Counted from the stretch's first letter, positions 17,784 through 26,736 are shown. The stretch: 64,000 nt of DNA from Microbacterium sp. (GCF_017305435.1 NZ_JAFKIP010000003.1:310001-374000), one strand, 5' to 3'. Numbers and translations: made by a program. Notes: generated from the sequence alone by a model not told the origin.

Positions 17784-19271
17784 ATGGGCAATGACGCACC
17801 CCGGCGCGGTGACGCGCGCCTGCGCCGCGGTACGATCGCGACGTATGCCGCCGGTTCGATCGGCACGGGCGGCTTCGCGACGCTTCCGGGCCTCGTCCTG
17901 ACGTACTACCTGACCGACAGTCTCGGCGTCGCAGCTCTGATGGCCGGCATCATCGTCACCGCGGCAAAGGTGTGGGACGTCGTCATCGACCCCGTCGTCG
18001 GTGCGCTCACCGACGAGGACCTGCGCCGGCACGGGTCACGGCGACGTCTCATGGTGATCGGCGGGGTGAGCCTGCCGGTGCTCTTCGCCCTCACCTTCGC
18101 GGTGCCGCCCGGCCTCGCGCCCGCGATCGGCGCCGCCTGGGTGCTCGTCGCGTTCCTCCTCACCGCGACGGCGTTCAGCCTCTTCCAGGTGCCGTACATC
18201 GCCCTCCCCGCAGAGCTCACCGACCGGTACGACGAGCGCACGCGTCTGCTGACGTGGCGCGTCGTCGTCCTCACCTTCGCGATCCTCCTGTTCGGCGCGG
18301 GCGGACCGCTGCTGCGCAAGGCGACGGGCGATCCGACGACCGGGTACCTCGTCATGGGCGTCGTCTCGGGCGTCGCGATCGGCATCGGCATGCTGATCGC
18401 CGCCTCCGTCGCCCGCCGGGGCCTGCGCACCCGTTCGGCGATGGCCGCCGGCGGCACGAGCACGGCGGAGGAGGCGGAACTCATCGCGGATGCCGCGGGC
18501 GTCGCCCCCGCGCACCGGGTCGGCCCCGACGCCTCGTCGCCGGCCGGCGGCATCCGCGACAACTTCCGCTCCGCGTTCGACACGCTCCGGCGCAGTCAGC
18601 CGTTCCGCGCGCTGCTGCTGACGTTCGTGCTGCAGGCGCTCGCGACGGGCCTCATGCTCGCCGGAGCGCAATACCTCGCGACGTGGGTGCTGCGTTCGGA
18701 GGATGCCGTGACGCTGCTCTTCGTCGCCCTGATCGCTCCCGCTCTGGTCGCGGCCCCCGCGTGGGGCGCCCTCGCCCGGCGAGCGGGCAAGGAGCGCTCG
18801 TTCGCCGCCGCCGGCATCCTGTTCGCCGCCGCGGCCCTCTCGACGGTCGCCGCGCTATGGGCCCCCGGCGGCTGGATCTACGTGTCGGTCGCCGCGGCGG
18901 GCGTTGCGTACGCGGGCATGCAGTCGCTGCCGATGGCGATGCTTCCCGACGTCATCAGCCACGACGCGCGCACCCACGGCCCCGGCCGGGCCGGAGCGTT
19001 CGGCGGTGTCTGGACCGCCGGCGAGACGACCGGCTTCGCGCTCGGCGCGACGGTGCTCGCGATCGTTCTCGCCGCGACCGGCTACGTCGAGCGCGTGGCG
19101 GGGGCGAGCGTGACCCAGCCGGATGCCGCGATCGCGGGCATCGTCCTGAGTTTCAGCGTCCTGCCCGCGGCGCTCGTCGTGGCGAGCCTCGTGCCCCTCG
19201 CCCGCTATCGACTGCGCCGCGATGACATCGAGGAGCAATCTCACGGGAACCGAGTGCCACTTCAGCCGTAG
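17784..19271 (+). CDS. MFS transporter, MFS_2 / GPH-like
   Basis: A 495-aa permease with about 12 TM helices and a long central cytoplasmic loop (about residues 210-260). The N-terminal half has GSIGTGGFATLPGLVLTYYL and the MFS_2-type IDPVVGALTDED signature (Asp-rich loop after TM2); FLLTATAFSLFQVPYIALPAEL corresponds to the sugar/cation symporter family loop before TM5. The substrate is unknown. It precedes the aldehyde/alcohol oxidation pair, but a hairpin and its own promoter-like repeats separate them, so a functional link is only suggestive. Confidence 0.85.
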   Translation: MGNDAPRRGDARLRRGTIATYAAGSIGTGGFATLPGLVLTYYLTDSLGVAALMAGIIVTAAKVWDVVIDPVVGALTDEDLRRHGSRRRLMVIGGVSLPVLFALTFAVPPGLAPAIGAAWVLVAFLLTATAFSLFQVPYIALPAELTDRYDERTRLLTWRVVVLTFAILLFGAGGPLLRKATGDPTTGYLVMGVVSGVAIGIGMLIAASVARRGLRTRSAMAAGGTSTAEEAELIADAAGVAPAHRVGPDASSPAGGIRDNFRSAFDTLRRSQPFRALLLTFVLQALATGLMLAGAQYLATWVLRSEDAVTLLFVALIAPALVAAPAWGALARRAGKERSFAAAGILFAAAALSTVAALWAPGGWIYVSVAAAGVAYAGMQSLPMAMLPDVISHDARTHGPGRAGAFGGVWTAGETTGFALGATVLAIVLAATGYVERVAGASVTQPDAAIAGIVLSFSVLPAALVVASLVPLARYRLRRDDIEEQSHGNRVPLQP

Positions 19272-19281
19272 GCTGTGCACA

Positions 19282-19323
19282 GCGGGTGTCGGGCGGTCTC
19301 CCGAAAGTCCGCCCGGCACCCGC
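19282..19323 (+). terminator. Terminator-like hairpin after the MFS gene
   Basis: GCGGGTGTCGGGCGG (19282) and CCGCCCGGCACCCGC (to 19323) form a stem of about 14 bp with a 12-nt loop, 11 bp after the stop. No U tract follows. Confidence 0.6.
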
Positions 19324-19324
19324 C

Positions 19325-19372
19325 CTGGCATTCATTCCACCTGGCACCCGTTCCGGCTGGCATCCATTCGAA
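19325..19372 (+). promoter_or_regulatory. Three 16-bp direct repeats before the aldehyde dehydrogenase gene
   Basis: The units CTGGCATTCATTCCAC, CTGGCACCCGTTCCGG and CTGGCATCCATTCGAA lie head to tail and end at the ribosome-binding site (GGAGAGGG). The 16-bp period and position suggest a repeated operator or 5'-leader element. Confidence 0.5.
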
Positions 19373-19382
19373 GGAGAGGGAA

Positions 19383-21053
19383 GTGACCACGACGACGGAG
19401 CACGCGCCGCTCGACGAGGCGATCACGCAGCTGCAGACCGGCGCACGCACCTGGAGTCTGCTCACGCTGTCGCAGCGCCGCGCACTGCTGCGTCGCGTGC
19501 GCGCCACGACCGCCGCCGTCGCGGAGGAGTGGGCGGACGCGGCATCCACAACGAAGGGCCTTGCCCCCGGCCATCCGCTGCGCGGAGAGGAATGGCTGTC
19601 GGGGCCGTACGCGGCGCTCGTCGCGGTCGACGCCTACGCCGACACGCTCGGCGCGCTCGCGGACGGACGGTCGCCCCTCGCCGGAGTGAAGACCGGCACC
19701 GCCCCGGGCGGGCGGACGGTCGTGCACACCTCGCCCCTCACCGCGACCGATCGCCTCCTGCTGTCGGGCTACGAGACCGAGGTGTGGCTGGAGCCGGGCG
19801 TGACGCCCGCCGAGGCGCGGAGCGCGGCGGGGCTCGGGCAGCGGCATCCCACGGCATCGGGAGGCGTCGGGCTCGTCCTCGGCGCGGGCAACATCACCTC
19901 GATCCCGTACCTCGACGTGCTGTACGAGCTGATGGCGTTCAACCGCGTCGCGATCCTCAAGGTGAACCCCACGCAGGACGCGCTCGTACCGGTCTTCCAG
20001 CGCGCGCTCGCGCCGCTCATCGAACCCGGATTCCTGCGGATCGTCTCGGGCGGCGGCGACGTGGGCGCGTACCTCACGCGGCATCCCGACATCTCGCACG
20101 TGCACATCACCGGGTCCGAGGCGACGTTCCGTGCGATCGTTCCCGGTCTGTCCGTGCCGATCACCGCAGAACTCGGTGGAGTCTCCCCGATCATCGTCGT
20201 CCCCGGCGAGTGGTCGCGCGCGGACCTCCGCTACCAGGCCGAGCACGTCGTGACGATGCGCCTGCACAACAGCGGCCACAACTGCATCGCGGGGCAGGTC
20301 GTCCTCCTCAGCCGCGACTGGCCGCAGCGCGAGGAGTTCCTCGCCGAGCTGCGCGCCGCGTACGACCGCGCACCCGCGCGCCCGGTCTGGTACCCGCACA
20401 GCTCCGACAAGCTGGATGCCGCGCGCGCGGCCTACCCCGACGCCACGTGGTGCGGCGACGGCACGCGCGCACTGGTCGAGGCCTCCCCCGCCGACGCGAA
20501 CGCCGTCGAGACGACGGAGTACTTCTCGCCCGTGCTCGGCGTCGTCGCGCTCCCGGGGACGGGGCAGGAGTTCCTCGACGGCGCGATCGCCCACGCGAAC
20601 GACCGACTCACCGGCACGCTCGGTGCGAACGTGCTGATCGACCCCGCGTCGCAGTCCGTGCTCGGCGCCGGCTTCGAGCGGGCGATCGCCGACCTGCACT
20701 ACGGCACGGTCGCGATCAACGCCTGGACGGCATTCGGCTTCCTCACGCCGACCGCGACGTGGGGTGCCTACCCGGGCGGCACGCTCGACGACGCCCCGAG
20801 CGGCATCGGCATCGTGCACAACGCGTTCCTCCTCGACCGCGTCGAACGCACCGTCGTGCGCGGACCCTTCCGCCCGTTCCCGCGGTCGGCGACCTCGGCG
20901 GTGCGCGGGTACGGGCTGTCGGTGCTGCCGAAGCCGCCCTGGTTCGTGACGTCACGCACCGGCGCGGCCGTGTGCGAGGGTTTCACGCGGTTCCGCATCG
21001 ACGGGAACTGGGCTGCGATGTCGGTCGTGCTGGTGAAGGCCTTCGGCGCGTGA
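19383..21053 (+). CDS. Aldehyde dehydrogenase family protein
   Basis: A 556-aa ALDH-superfamily enzyme, about 60 residues longer than typical. It has VLGAGNITSIPYLDVLYEL in the cofactor-binding region, TAELGGVSPIIV with the general-base Glu, and the catalytic Cys in NSGHNCIAGQ about residue 300. It should oxidise an aldehyde to the acid with NAD(P)+. The GTG start has a strong GGAGAGGG site. The next gene, a GMC alcohol oxidoreductase, overlaps by 4 bp, so the pair probably performs alcohol to aldehyde to acid oxidation; the substrate is unknown. Confidence 0.87.
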   Translation: MTTTTEHAPLDEAITQLQTGARTWSLLTLSQRRALLRRVRATTAAVAEEWADAASTTKGLAPGHPLRGEEWLSGPYAALVAVDAYADTLGALADGRSPLAGVKTGTAPGGRTVVHTSPLTATDRLLLSGYETEVWLEPGVTPAEARSAAGLGQRHPTASGGVGLVLGAGNITSIPYLDVLYELMAFNRVAILKVNPTQDALVPVFQRALAPLIEPGFLRIVSGGGDVGAYLTRHPDISHVHITGSEATFRAIVPGLSVPITAELGGVSPIIVVPGEWSRADLRYQAEHVVTMRLHNSGHNCIAGQVVLLSRDWPQREEFLAELRAAYDRAPARPVWYPHSSDKLDAARAAYPDATWCGDGTRALVEASPADANAVETTEYFSPVLGVVALPGTGQEFLDGAIAHANDRLTGTLGANVLIDPASQSVLGAGFERAIADLHYGTVAINAWTAFGFLTPTATWGAYPGGTLDDAPSGIGIVHNAFLLDRVERTVVRGPFRPFPRSATSAVRGYGLSVLPKPPWFVTSRTGAAVCEGFTRFRIDGNWAAMSVVLVKAFGA

Positions 21054-22747
21054 GCCGTCGCGGGCTGGGCGGCCGGCGCCGGGACCTGCGCGACTGGACG
21101 GCCGACTACGTCATCGTCGGAGCGGGGTCGGCGGGGAGCGCCCTCGCGGCACGGCTGAGCGAAGACCCCGACGTGTCGGTGCTGCTGCTCGAGGCGGGAC
21201 CCGCCGACCGGGCGCTCGAGCTGCATGTGCCCGCCGCGTTCTCGAAGCTCTTCCGCGGGCGGTACGACTGGAACTACGACACCGTCCCCCAGCCCGCCCT
21301 CGAGGGGCGCACGATCTACTGGCCGCGCGGCAAGACGCTCGGCGGCTCGTCCTCGCTCAACGCGATGATGTGGGTGCGCGGATTCGCCGCCGACTACGAC
21401 GCCTGGGCCGCCGTCGCGGGCGAGAGCTGGTCGTGGACGGCGCTCGCGCCGTACTTCCTCCGCGTGGAGGACACCGAGGATGCCGCAGACCCCTCGCTCG
21501 GCCGCGGCGGCCCGCAGGCGGTGTCGCGCCAGCGCGACCCCCGCCCGCACACCGCAGCGTTCCTGAACGCCGCCCGCGAACTCGGCCACCCCGTGACGGA
21601 GGCGAACCTGCCGCACGGACAGGGCTTCTCCGAGACGATGGTCTCGCAGCACCGCGGTGCGCGGGCGTCGACCGCCGACGCGTACCTGCGCCCCGCACTC
21701 GGGCGCCCTGAGCTCCGCCGGCGCGGCAGGCGCGGCAGGGGGAGCCTCCGCGTGGTGACCGACGCCCTCGTACGGCGCGTGACCTTCTCCACCGACCCCG
21801 GTGAGCTGCCCCGAGCGACCGGCGTCTACGTCGATATCGCCGGGATCACCCGCCACGCCCGCGCGCGGCGCGAAGTCATCCTCGCGGGCGGCGCGATCAA
21901 CACGCCGCAGCTGCTCATGCTGAGCGGCATCGGACCGGCCGGCCACCTGGCATCCCACGGCATCGAGGTGCTCGTCGACGCCCCCGACGTCGGCGAGAAC
22001 CTCCAGGACCACCTCGTCGCCGGGCTCGCGCCCGCGGCATCCGACGGCACGCTCTACGGCGCCGAGAAGCCCGCCGAGCTCGCCCGCTACCTCACCCGGC
22101 GGCGCGGCATGCTCACGTCGAACGTCGCCGAGGCGTACGGGTTCGTGCGCACGTCGGTCGCCGACGAGACCGGGGCGGCCGAGGGCCTGCCCGACATCGA
22201 GATAATCTTCGCGGCCGCCCCCTACGTCGGCGAGGGGCTCGTCCCCTTGCCGGCCGAGGGCGTGACGGTCGGCGCGATCCTGCTGCAACCGCGCAGCCGC
22301 GGCACGATCCGGCTGGCGTCGGCAGATCCGACGGATGCCGCGGTCATCGACCCCGCGTACCTCAGCGACCCGGAGGGCGTCGACGCCGCGACGATGCTCG
22401 CGGGCCTCGCCGAATGCGAACGGCTCATCGCGACCGACGCGCTCGGGGCGGTCACGACCGGCGGATGGGTCCAGCCGGAAGGCGGCGAGACGATGACGCC
22501 CACCGAGCGGGCCGAGGCATCCCTGCGCCGCTATTCGCACACCCTCTACCACCCCGTCGGAACGGCCCGGATGGGCGATGACGAGACATCGGTCGTCGAC
22601 CCGGAGCTGCGGGTGCGCGGCGTGCAGGGGCTTCGCGTCGCGGATGCCTCGATCATGCCGACGGTCATCCGCGGCCACACCAACGCACCCGCGATCGTGA
22701 TCGGCGAGCGCGCGGCCGACCTCATCCGCGGGGCACGGCAGGCCTGA
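21050..22747 (+). CDS. GMC family FAD-dependent oxidoreductase (choline dehydrogenase-like)
   Basis: A 565-aa GMC flavoprotein. It has the FAD Rossmann motif VIVGAGSAGSALAARL (about residue 21), WPRGKTLGGSSSLNAMMW, the second signature GGAINTPQLLMLSGIGP, and the catalytic region HTLYHPVGTARMG with VADASIMPTVIRGHTNAP at the C-terminus, matching choline/alcohol dehydrogenases. An Arg/Gly-rich insert (about residues 222-233) is not usual. It overlaps the ALDH gene by GTGA. No BetI regulator or choline carrier was seen nearby, so betaine synthesis is possible but not shown. Confidence 0.9.
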   Translation: MSRRGLGGRRRDLRDWTADYVIVGAGSAGSALAARLSEDPDVSVLLLEAGPADRALELHVPAAFSKLFRGRYDWNYDTVPQPALEGRTIYWPRGKTLGGSSSLNAMMWVRGFAADYDAWAAVAGESWSWTALAPYFLRVEDTEDAADPSLGRGGPQAVSRQRDPRPHTAAFLNAARELGHPVTEANLPHGQGFSETMVSQHRGARASTADAYLRPALGRPELRRRGRRGRGSLRVVTDALVRRVTFSTDPGELPRATGVYVDIAGITRHARARREVILAGGAINTPQLLMLSGIGPAGHLASHGIEVLVDAPDVGENLQDHLVAGLAPAASDGTLYGAEKPAELARYLTRRRGMLTSNVAEAYGFVRTSVADETGAAEGLPDIEIIFAAAPYVGEGLVPLPAEGVTVGAILLQPRSRGTIRLASADPTDAAVIDPAYLSDPEGVDAATMLAGLAECERLIATDALGAVTTGGWVQPEGGETMTPTERAEASLRRYSHTLYHPVGTARMGDDETSVVDPELRVRGVQGLRVADASIMPTVIRGHTNAPAIVIGERAADLIRGARQA

Positions 22748-22753
22748 GCTGCG

Positions 22754-22846
22754 CGAAAACTCCTCCGATCCGCGCGGGACGGGCGCCCCGTCCCGCGTTA
22801 TTCAGCGGGGCGGGTCGCCGGCACGGCCGGTTCGGAGGAGTTCTCG
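22754..22846. repeat. Palindromic repeat family A, copy 1 (intergenic, convergent genes)
   Basis: Left arm CGAAAACTCCTCCGATCC (22754) and right arm GGTTCGGAGGAGTTCTCG (to 22846) are inverted. The interior holds a second hairpin, 22773-22797 (CGCGGGACGGG...CCCGTCCCGCG), that could terminate transcription from either side. The outer arms are shared with copies inside genes at 43483, 57319 and 57563, in which the span is about 10 bp shorter. Confidence 0.8.
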
Positions 22847-22864
22847 TGAGTGCGCTGCGACGGG

Positions 22865-24442
22865 TCAGCGACCCGAGCGGCGCTGAGCGCCGTTCTGTCG
22901 CACGACCGAGCCGACCATGAGCTTGCCGCCGGCCGCACCGCCCGTGTGGGAGGCGCGGCGACCCGAGGTGCGGGGGTTGCCCGTCGTCGGGGCCGCCTGC
23001 GACGCTGCGCCGTGGTCACGGGCGGGGCGCTGCGCCCGCGGCGCCTCGGTCCGCGCGGCCGCGGTCTGGGACGCGCGACCCGTCCGCTCGGCGGCGGGGC
23101 GACCCGACCGGTCCTTGCGGGGCTGACCGCCCGCCGCCTGGCCGCGGCCGGAGCCGCCCTGGCCGGCCTCGCGCGCGGCGCGCTTGCGCTGCGCGTTGGC
23201 ACCCTGGCTGCGGCCGCCGCCCTCGCCGCGTCGCGGCTGCTCGACCTTGGGCTCGGGCTTGACGTACGGGGCGACCTCGCCGACGAGCTCGGTCACCTCG
23301 GGCGACGTCGCGCTGACCCGCACCGGGGTCGCCGTGATCGCGGCCTTCCGCAGCAGGTCCTTGACGTCCTTCTCCTGGCCGGGCATGACGACGGTCACGA
23401 CCGAGCCCTCGGCACCCGCGCGGGCCGTGCGGCCGGAACGGTGCAGGTACGCCTTGTGCTCCATGGGCGGGTCGACGTGGATGACGAGCTCGACGTCGTC
23501 GACGTGCACGCCGCGCGCGGCGACATCCGTCGCGACGAGCACCTTCGCGGCGCCCGAGGCGAAGGCCGCGAGGTTGCGGTCACGCGCCGGCTGCGACAGG
23601 TTCCCGTGCAGGTCGACCGAGGGGATCCCCTGCGCGGTCAGCGCCTGCGCGAGCTTCTTGGCGTGGTGCTTCGTGCGCATGAAGAGGATGCGGCGGCCCG
23701 TGCCCGACGCCAGCGTGCGCACGAGCTCCTTCTTCTCGTCGGCGCCGGCGACGTGGAACACGTGGTGCGTCATCGCGGCGACGGGCGAGTGCGCCTCGTC
23801 GACCGAGTGCAGCACCTCGTTCTCGAGGAACCGGTTCACGAGCTTGTCCACGCCGTTGTCGAGCGTCGCGGAGAACAGCATGCGCTGCCCACTCGTCGGC
23901 GTCGCCGCGAGGATGCGCGTGACGGACGGCAGGAAGCCGAGGTCGGCCATGTGGTCGGCCTCGTCGATGACGGTGATCTCCACGGCATCCAACTTCACGA
24001 AGCCCTGCTTCATGAGATCCTCGAGGCGGCCGGGGCAGGCGACGACGATGTCGACGCCGTCCTTCAGGGCCGCGACCTGGCGGTTCTGGTTGACGCCGCC
24101 GAAGATCGTCGTGGTCTTCATGCCGTAGGCGGCTGCGAGCGGCTCGAGCGTCGCGTTGATCTGCGTCGCAAGCTCGCGCGTCGGCGCGAGGACGAGACCG
24201 AGGATGCGACCGGCGCGACGGGAGCCGCCGGCGAGCGCTCCGCCGAGGCGTGCGGCGAGCGGGATCGAGAAGGCGAGGGTCTTGCCCGAGCCGGTCTTGC
24301 CGCGGCCGAGCACGTCGCGGCCGGCGAGGGTGTCGGGCAGGGTGTCGACCTGGATCGGGAAGGCGGAGGTCTTGCCGTCCTTCGCGAGGACGTCGACCAG
24401 GGGGGCGGGCACGCCGAGCGTGCGGAAAGTGATGTCAGACAT
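22865..24442 (-). CDS. DEAD/DEAH-box ATP-dependent RNA helicase (RhlE-like)
   Basis: A 525-aa RNA helicase. Q motif region FPIQ, motif I GRGKTGSGKT (about residue 47), Ia APTRELATQ, II VIDEADHMAD, III FSATL, and in domain 2 LHGNLSQPARDRNL, ATDVAARGVHVD and HRSGRTARAG are all intact. The last ~130 residues are a basic, Gly/Arg/Gln-rich disordered tail, likely for RNA binding. It probably acts in ribosome assembly or mRNA decay, often under cold or stress (family knowledge). It has a long upstream region with repeat D. Confidence 0.93.
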   Translation of the reverse strand: MSDITFRTLGVPAPLVDVLAKDGKTSAFPIQVDTLPDTLAGRDVLGRGKTGSGKTLAFSIPLAARLGGALAGGSRRAGRILGLVLAPTRELATQINATLEPLAAAYGMKTTTIFGGVNQNRQVAALKDGVDIVVACPGRLEDLMKQGFVKLDAVEITVIDEADHMADLGFLPSVTRILAATPTSGQRMLFSATLDNGVDKLVNRFLENEVLHSVDEAHSPVAAMTHHVFHVAGADEKKELVRTLASGTGRRILFMRTKHHAKKLAQALTAQGIPSVDLHGNLSQPARDRNLAAFASGAAKVLVATDVAARGVHVDDVELVIHVDPPMEHKAYLHRSGRTARAGAEGSVVTVVMPGQEKDVKDLLRKAAITATPVRVSATSPEVTELVGEVAPYVKPEPKVEQPRRGEGGGRSQGANAQRKRAAREAGQGGSGRGQAAGGQPRKDRSGRPAAERTGRASQTAAARTEAPRAQRPARDHGAASQAAPTTGNPRTSGRRASHTGGAAGGKLMVGSVVRQNGAQRRSGR

Positions 24443-24658
24443 AGGGATGTTTCTGGGCGTGCTGCCCGGATCGGTGGCCTCTGCGGGATATGCGCACAGG
24501 GTCGCCGTACGAAGAATGTCAGCCGATCATCCGGTCGGGGCCGGGCGGCGAGGGAAGCGTTCTACGACGCGAGAGCGCCAGGATCGGCGCTGCAAGTGCT
24601 TCCACTCTAGCAGTCGAGGGGTGAGGCGGCCGGCGTCGCCCGCGAGAGCGGCATCCCA

Positions 24659-24729
24659 TGTCCCAAAAGCGGTTGCTTTTGGAGGGCCAGACCAGCCGTT
24701 TGTGGGACATGCTCTGCCGCAAGTGGGAC
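24659..24729. repeat. Dispersed palindromic repeat family D, copy 1
   Basis: TGTCCCA at 24659 pairs with GTGGGACA near 24702-24709, with an internal AAAAGCGGTTGCTTTT dyad and a trailing AAGTGGGAC (24721-24729). The same ordered blocks (GGTTGCTTT, CAGCCGTTTGTGGGACAT, AAGTGGGAC) occur at 47301-47372 with nearly equal spacing. Confidence 0.8.
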
Positions 24730-24820
24730 AACCCCTGCCCGGAGTGGGACACCCCCGCCCGGAGTGGGACACCCCCGCCCGGAGTGGGACACCCCCGCCC
24801 GGAGTGGGACACGGGCGGGG
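24721..24820 (+). repeat. 20-bp tandem repeat array (about five units)
   Basis: Units begin at 24721, 24741, 24761, 24781 and 24801. The three central ones are identical, GGAGTGGGACACCCCCGCCC; the first is a variant and the last shares only its first 12 bases. Each unit contains the GTGGGAC core of repeat D, so the array seems to have grown out of the element's trailing AAGTGGGAC. Confidence 0.9.
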
Positions 24821-25804
24821 TTACTCCGAGGCGAAGCGGTCGGTCGCGGCGCGGAGGGCGCGGGCAATGCCCGGCTCGGTGGCCGAGTGCCCGGCATCCG
24901 GCACGACGACGAGGTCCGCTTCGGGCCACGCACGGTGCAGGTCCCACGCGGTCATGATCGGCGTGCACACGTCGTAGCGCCCCTGGACGATGACCGCCGG
25001 GATGCCGCGGATCGCTCCGACGTCCTCGATCAGCTGCCCCTCGCGGAACCATCCGCCGTTCAGGAAGTAGTGGTTCTCGATGCGCGCGAACGCGAGCGCG
25101 TGCGCGGGTTCGGTCATCGAGTCGACGAGACCCTCGTCGGGCTCGAGCGTGAGGGTGGATGCCTCCCATGCCGTCCACGCGTGCGCGGCGGGCTGGTGCA
25201 CAGCGGGGTCCGGGTCGGTCAGCCGCCGGTGGTACGCCTCGATCATGCGCGAGCGCTCGAGGACGGGGATGGGCGCGAGGTAAGACTCCCAGAGGTCGGG
25301 GTAGAGCGCCGATGCGCCGCCCTCGTAGAACCATTCGAGCTCGTGGCGGCGGAGGGTGAAGACGCCGCGCAGCACGATCTCGGTGACGGACCCCGGGTGG
25401 CACTCGGCGTAGGCGAGGGCGAGCGCCGATCCCCAGGAGCCGCCGAAGACCTGCCAGCGTTCGATGCCGAGGTTCCGCCTGAGCAGTTCGATGTCGGCGA
25501 CGAGGTGCCACGTCGTGTTGTAGCGGGCGTCGGCATCCGGTGCACTCATGTGCGGCGTGGACCTGCCGCAGCCGCGCTGGTCGAACAGCACGATCCGGTA
25601 GCGGTCGGGGTCGAAGAAGCGCCGCTGCCAGGGCGACGTGCCGCCGCCGGGCCCGCCGTGCAGGAACACGACCGGCTTGCCGTCGGGGTTGCCGGACTGC
25701 TCCCAGTACACGCGCTGCCCGTCGCCGACGAGCAGGAACCCGGTCTCGTACGGCTCGATCGGCGGGTACAGGATGTCGTCGAGGTGGTCGCCGGCGGGCG
25801 TCAC
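24821..25804 (-). CDS. pip: Proline iminopeptidase (alpha/beta hydrolase, S33)
   Basis: A 327-aa S33 peptidase that removes N-terminal proline. It has the oxyanion region VFLHGGPGGGTSPW, the nucleophile elbow FGGSWGSALALAY (Ser about residue 112), VQGRYDVCTPI with the catalytic Asp, and the His in PDAGHSATEPG. The layout FFDPDRYRIVLFDQRGCGRS is specific for the Pip family. It overlaps the zinc protease gene by 4 bp (GTGA), so both are one transcript. The stop is TAA, next to the tandem repeat array. Confidence 0.94.
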   Translation of the reverse strand: MTPAGDHLDDILYPPIEPYETGFLLVGDGQRVYWEQSGNPDGKPVVFLHGGPGGGTSPWQRRFFDPDRYRIVLFDQRGCGRSTPHMSAPDADARYNTTWHLVADIELLRRNLGIERWQVFGGSWGSALALAYAECHPGSVTEIVLRGVFTLRRHELEWFYEGGASALYPDLWESYLAPIPVLERSRMIEAYHRRLTDPDPAVHQPAAHAWTAWEASTLTLEPDEGLVDSMTEPAHALAFARIENHYFLNGGWFREGQLIEDVGAIRGIPAVIVQGRYDVCTPIMTAWDLHRAWPEADLVVVPDAGHSATEPGIARALRAATDRFASE

Positions 25805-26676
25805 AGGTCGCGCCCCGAGACGTCGAACGTGTTGCACGACAGCGGTCCGCCCTGGTAGCCCGTCGCGAACCACCGCTGACGCTGCGCGCTCGAGCCGTGC
25901 GTCCAGCTCTCCGGGTTCACGACGCCGGACGACTGCTGCTGGATGTGGTCGTCGCCGACGGCGGCCGCGGCATCCAGCGCGTCACGGATCTGCGCCTCGG
26001 TCGGCCGTTGGAGGTAGGCGACGCCGTGCGCGTCGGTCGGCCCCGAGGCATCCGCGACCCAGGCTCCCGCGTAGCAGTCGGCCTGCAGCTCCGTCCGCAC
26101 CCCGTTGCTCTCGGGACCCGTCCCGTTGTTCGGGTACCGATCGAAGATCCCCGTGATCTGCTGGATGTGGTGGCCGTACTCGTGCGCGAGGACGTACAGC
26201 TGGGCGAGCTCCCCGGCCTGGTCGCCGAACTGCTGCTCGAGCACGTCGAAGAAGGTCGGGTCGATGTAGACGGTCTCCTCGGGCGGGCAGTAGAAGGGGC
26301 CGGTGGCGTTGGATGCCGTGCCGCACGAGGTCGGCGTCGATCCGTCCACGATGATGAGCTGCGGCGGGCGGTACCCCTGGACCTGCGTCGCCCAGTACTC
26401 GTTGATGACCTTCGACCCGGCCGCGAGGCGGCAGTCGACGCTCGCATTGGCGTCGGCGCCCGTCTCGCAGTTCTGGATCTCCGACTCGGTTCCCGGGCCC
26501 GCCTGCAGCCCGCCACCCCCGCCGAGGAGGCTCGAGAAGTCGCCGCCCGTGAAGATCTGGAGCAGGATCACCGCGATCGCGCCGAGACCGCCGACACCTC
26601 CCGCGATCACGCCGCCGCCGGGACCGCGCCGCTTCGCGCCGCTCCCGCTCACATCGGCGTTGCTGTTGAACGTCAT
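25801..26676 (-). CDS. Neutral zinc metallopeptidase (YpfJ/KPN_02809 family), membrane-anchored
   Basis: A 291-aa protein. A Gly-rich segment and one TM helix (about residues 25-45) anchor it, and the domain outside has VLAHEYGHHIQQ (HExxH) near residue 170 with RTELQADCYAGAW supplying the third zinc ligand. Paired Cys (CETG, CRLAA, CGTAS, YCPPEE) suggest disulfides outside the cytoplasm. Substrates of the family are unknown. The ATG is 6 bp after TACGGT, back-to-back with the mdh promoter. Confidence 0.9.
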   Translation of the reverse strand: MTFNSNADVSGSGAKRRGPGGGVIAGGVGGLGAIAVILLQIFTGGDFSSLLGGGGGLQAGPGTESEIQNCETGADANASVDCRLAAGSKVINEYWATQVQGYRPPQLIIVDGSTPTSCGTASNATGPFYCPPEETVYIDPTFFDVLEQQFGDQAGELAQLYVLAHEYGHHIQQITGIFDRYPNNGTGPESNGVRTELQADCYAGAWVADASGPTDAHGVAYLQRPTEAQIRDALDAAAAVGDDHIQQQSSGVVNPESWTHGSSAQRQRWFATGYQGGPLSCNTFDVSGRDL

Positions 26677-26682
26677 GGCCTC

Positions 26683-26688
26683 ACCGTA
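26683..26688 (-). promoter_or_regulatory. Putative leaderless -10 of the zinc protease-pip operon (TACGGT)
   Basis: TACGGT lies exactly 6 bp before the protease ATG. Confidence 0.45.
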
Positions 26689-26724
26689 CCGCCTGGCATC
26701 GCGCAGCCGTGGGCTCGACGCCCG

Positions 26725-26730
26725 TAAGCT
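26725..26730 (+). promoter_or_regulatory. Putative leaderless -10 of mdh (TAAGCT)
   Basis: TAAGCT lies exactly 6 bp before the mdh ATG. Confidence 0.5.
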
Positions 26731-26736
26731 CAGGGC

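Larger units (their letters stand above)
24443..24820 (-). other. 378-bp intergenic region upstream of the DEAD-box helicase
   Basis: The stretch between the pip stop (24821) and the helicase start holds repeat D copy 1 and a 20-bp tandem array in its distal half. A TAGAGT hexamer on the minus strand (24604-24609) is a possible -10, which would give the helicase a leader of about 160 nt. I see no protein-coding gene in it. Confidence 0.5.

Noticed and set aside
21050-22747. betA (choline dehydrogenase) with the ALDH as betB
   Set aside because: The motifs fit the GMC and ALDH families generally, but no betI, choline transporter or diagnostic residues were seen; specific names were not assigned.
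22773-22797. Hairpin as a simple rho-independent terminator only
   Set aside because: It is embedded in the interior of repeat A copy 1, whose outer arms recur at other loci, so a terminator role alone does not explain the 93-bp structure.
24721-24820. Regular 20-bp repeats as a possible CRISPR array
   Set aside because: Units are contiguous, without spacers, and no cas genes are near.
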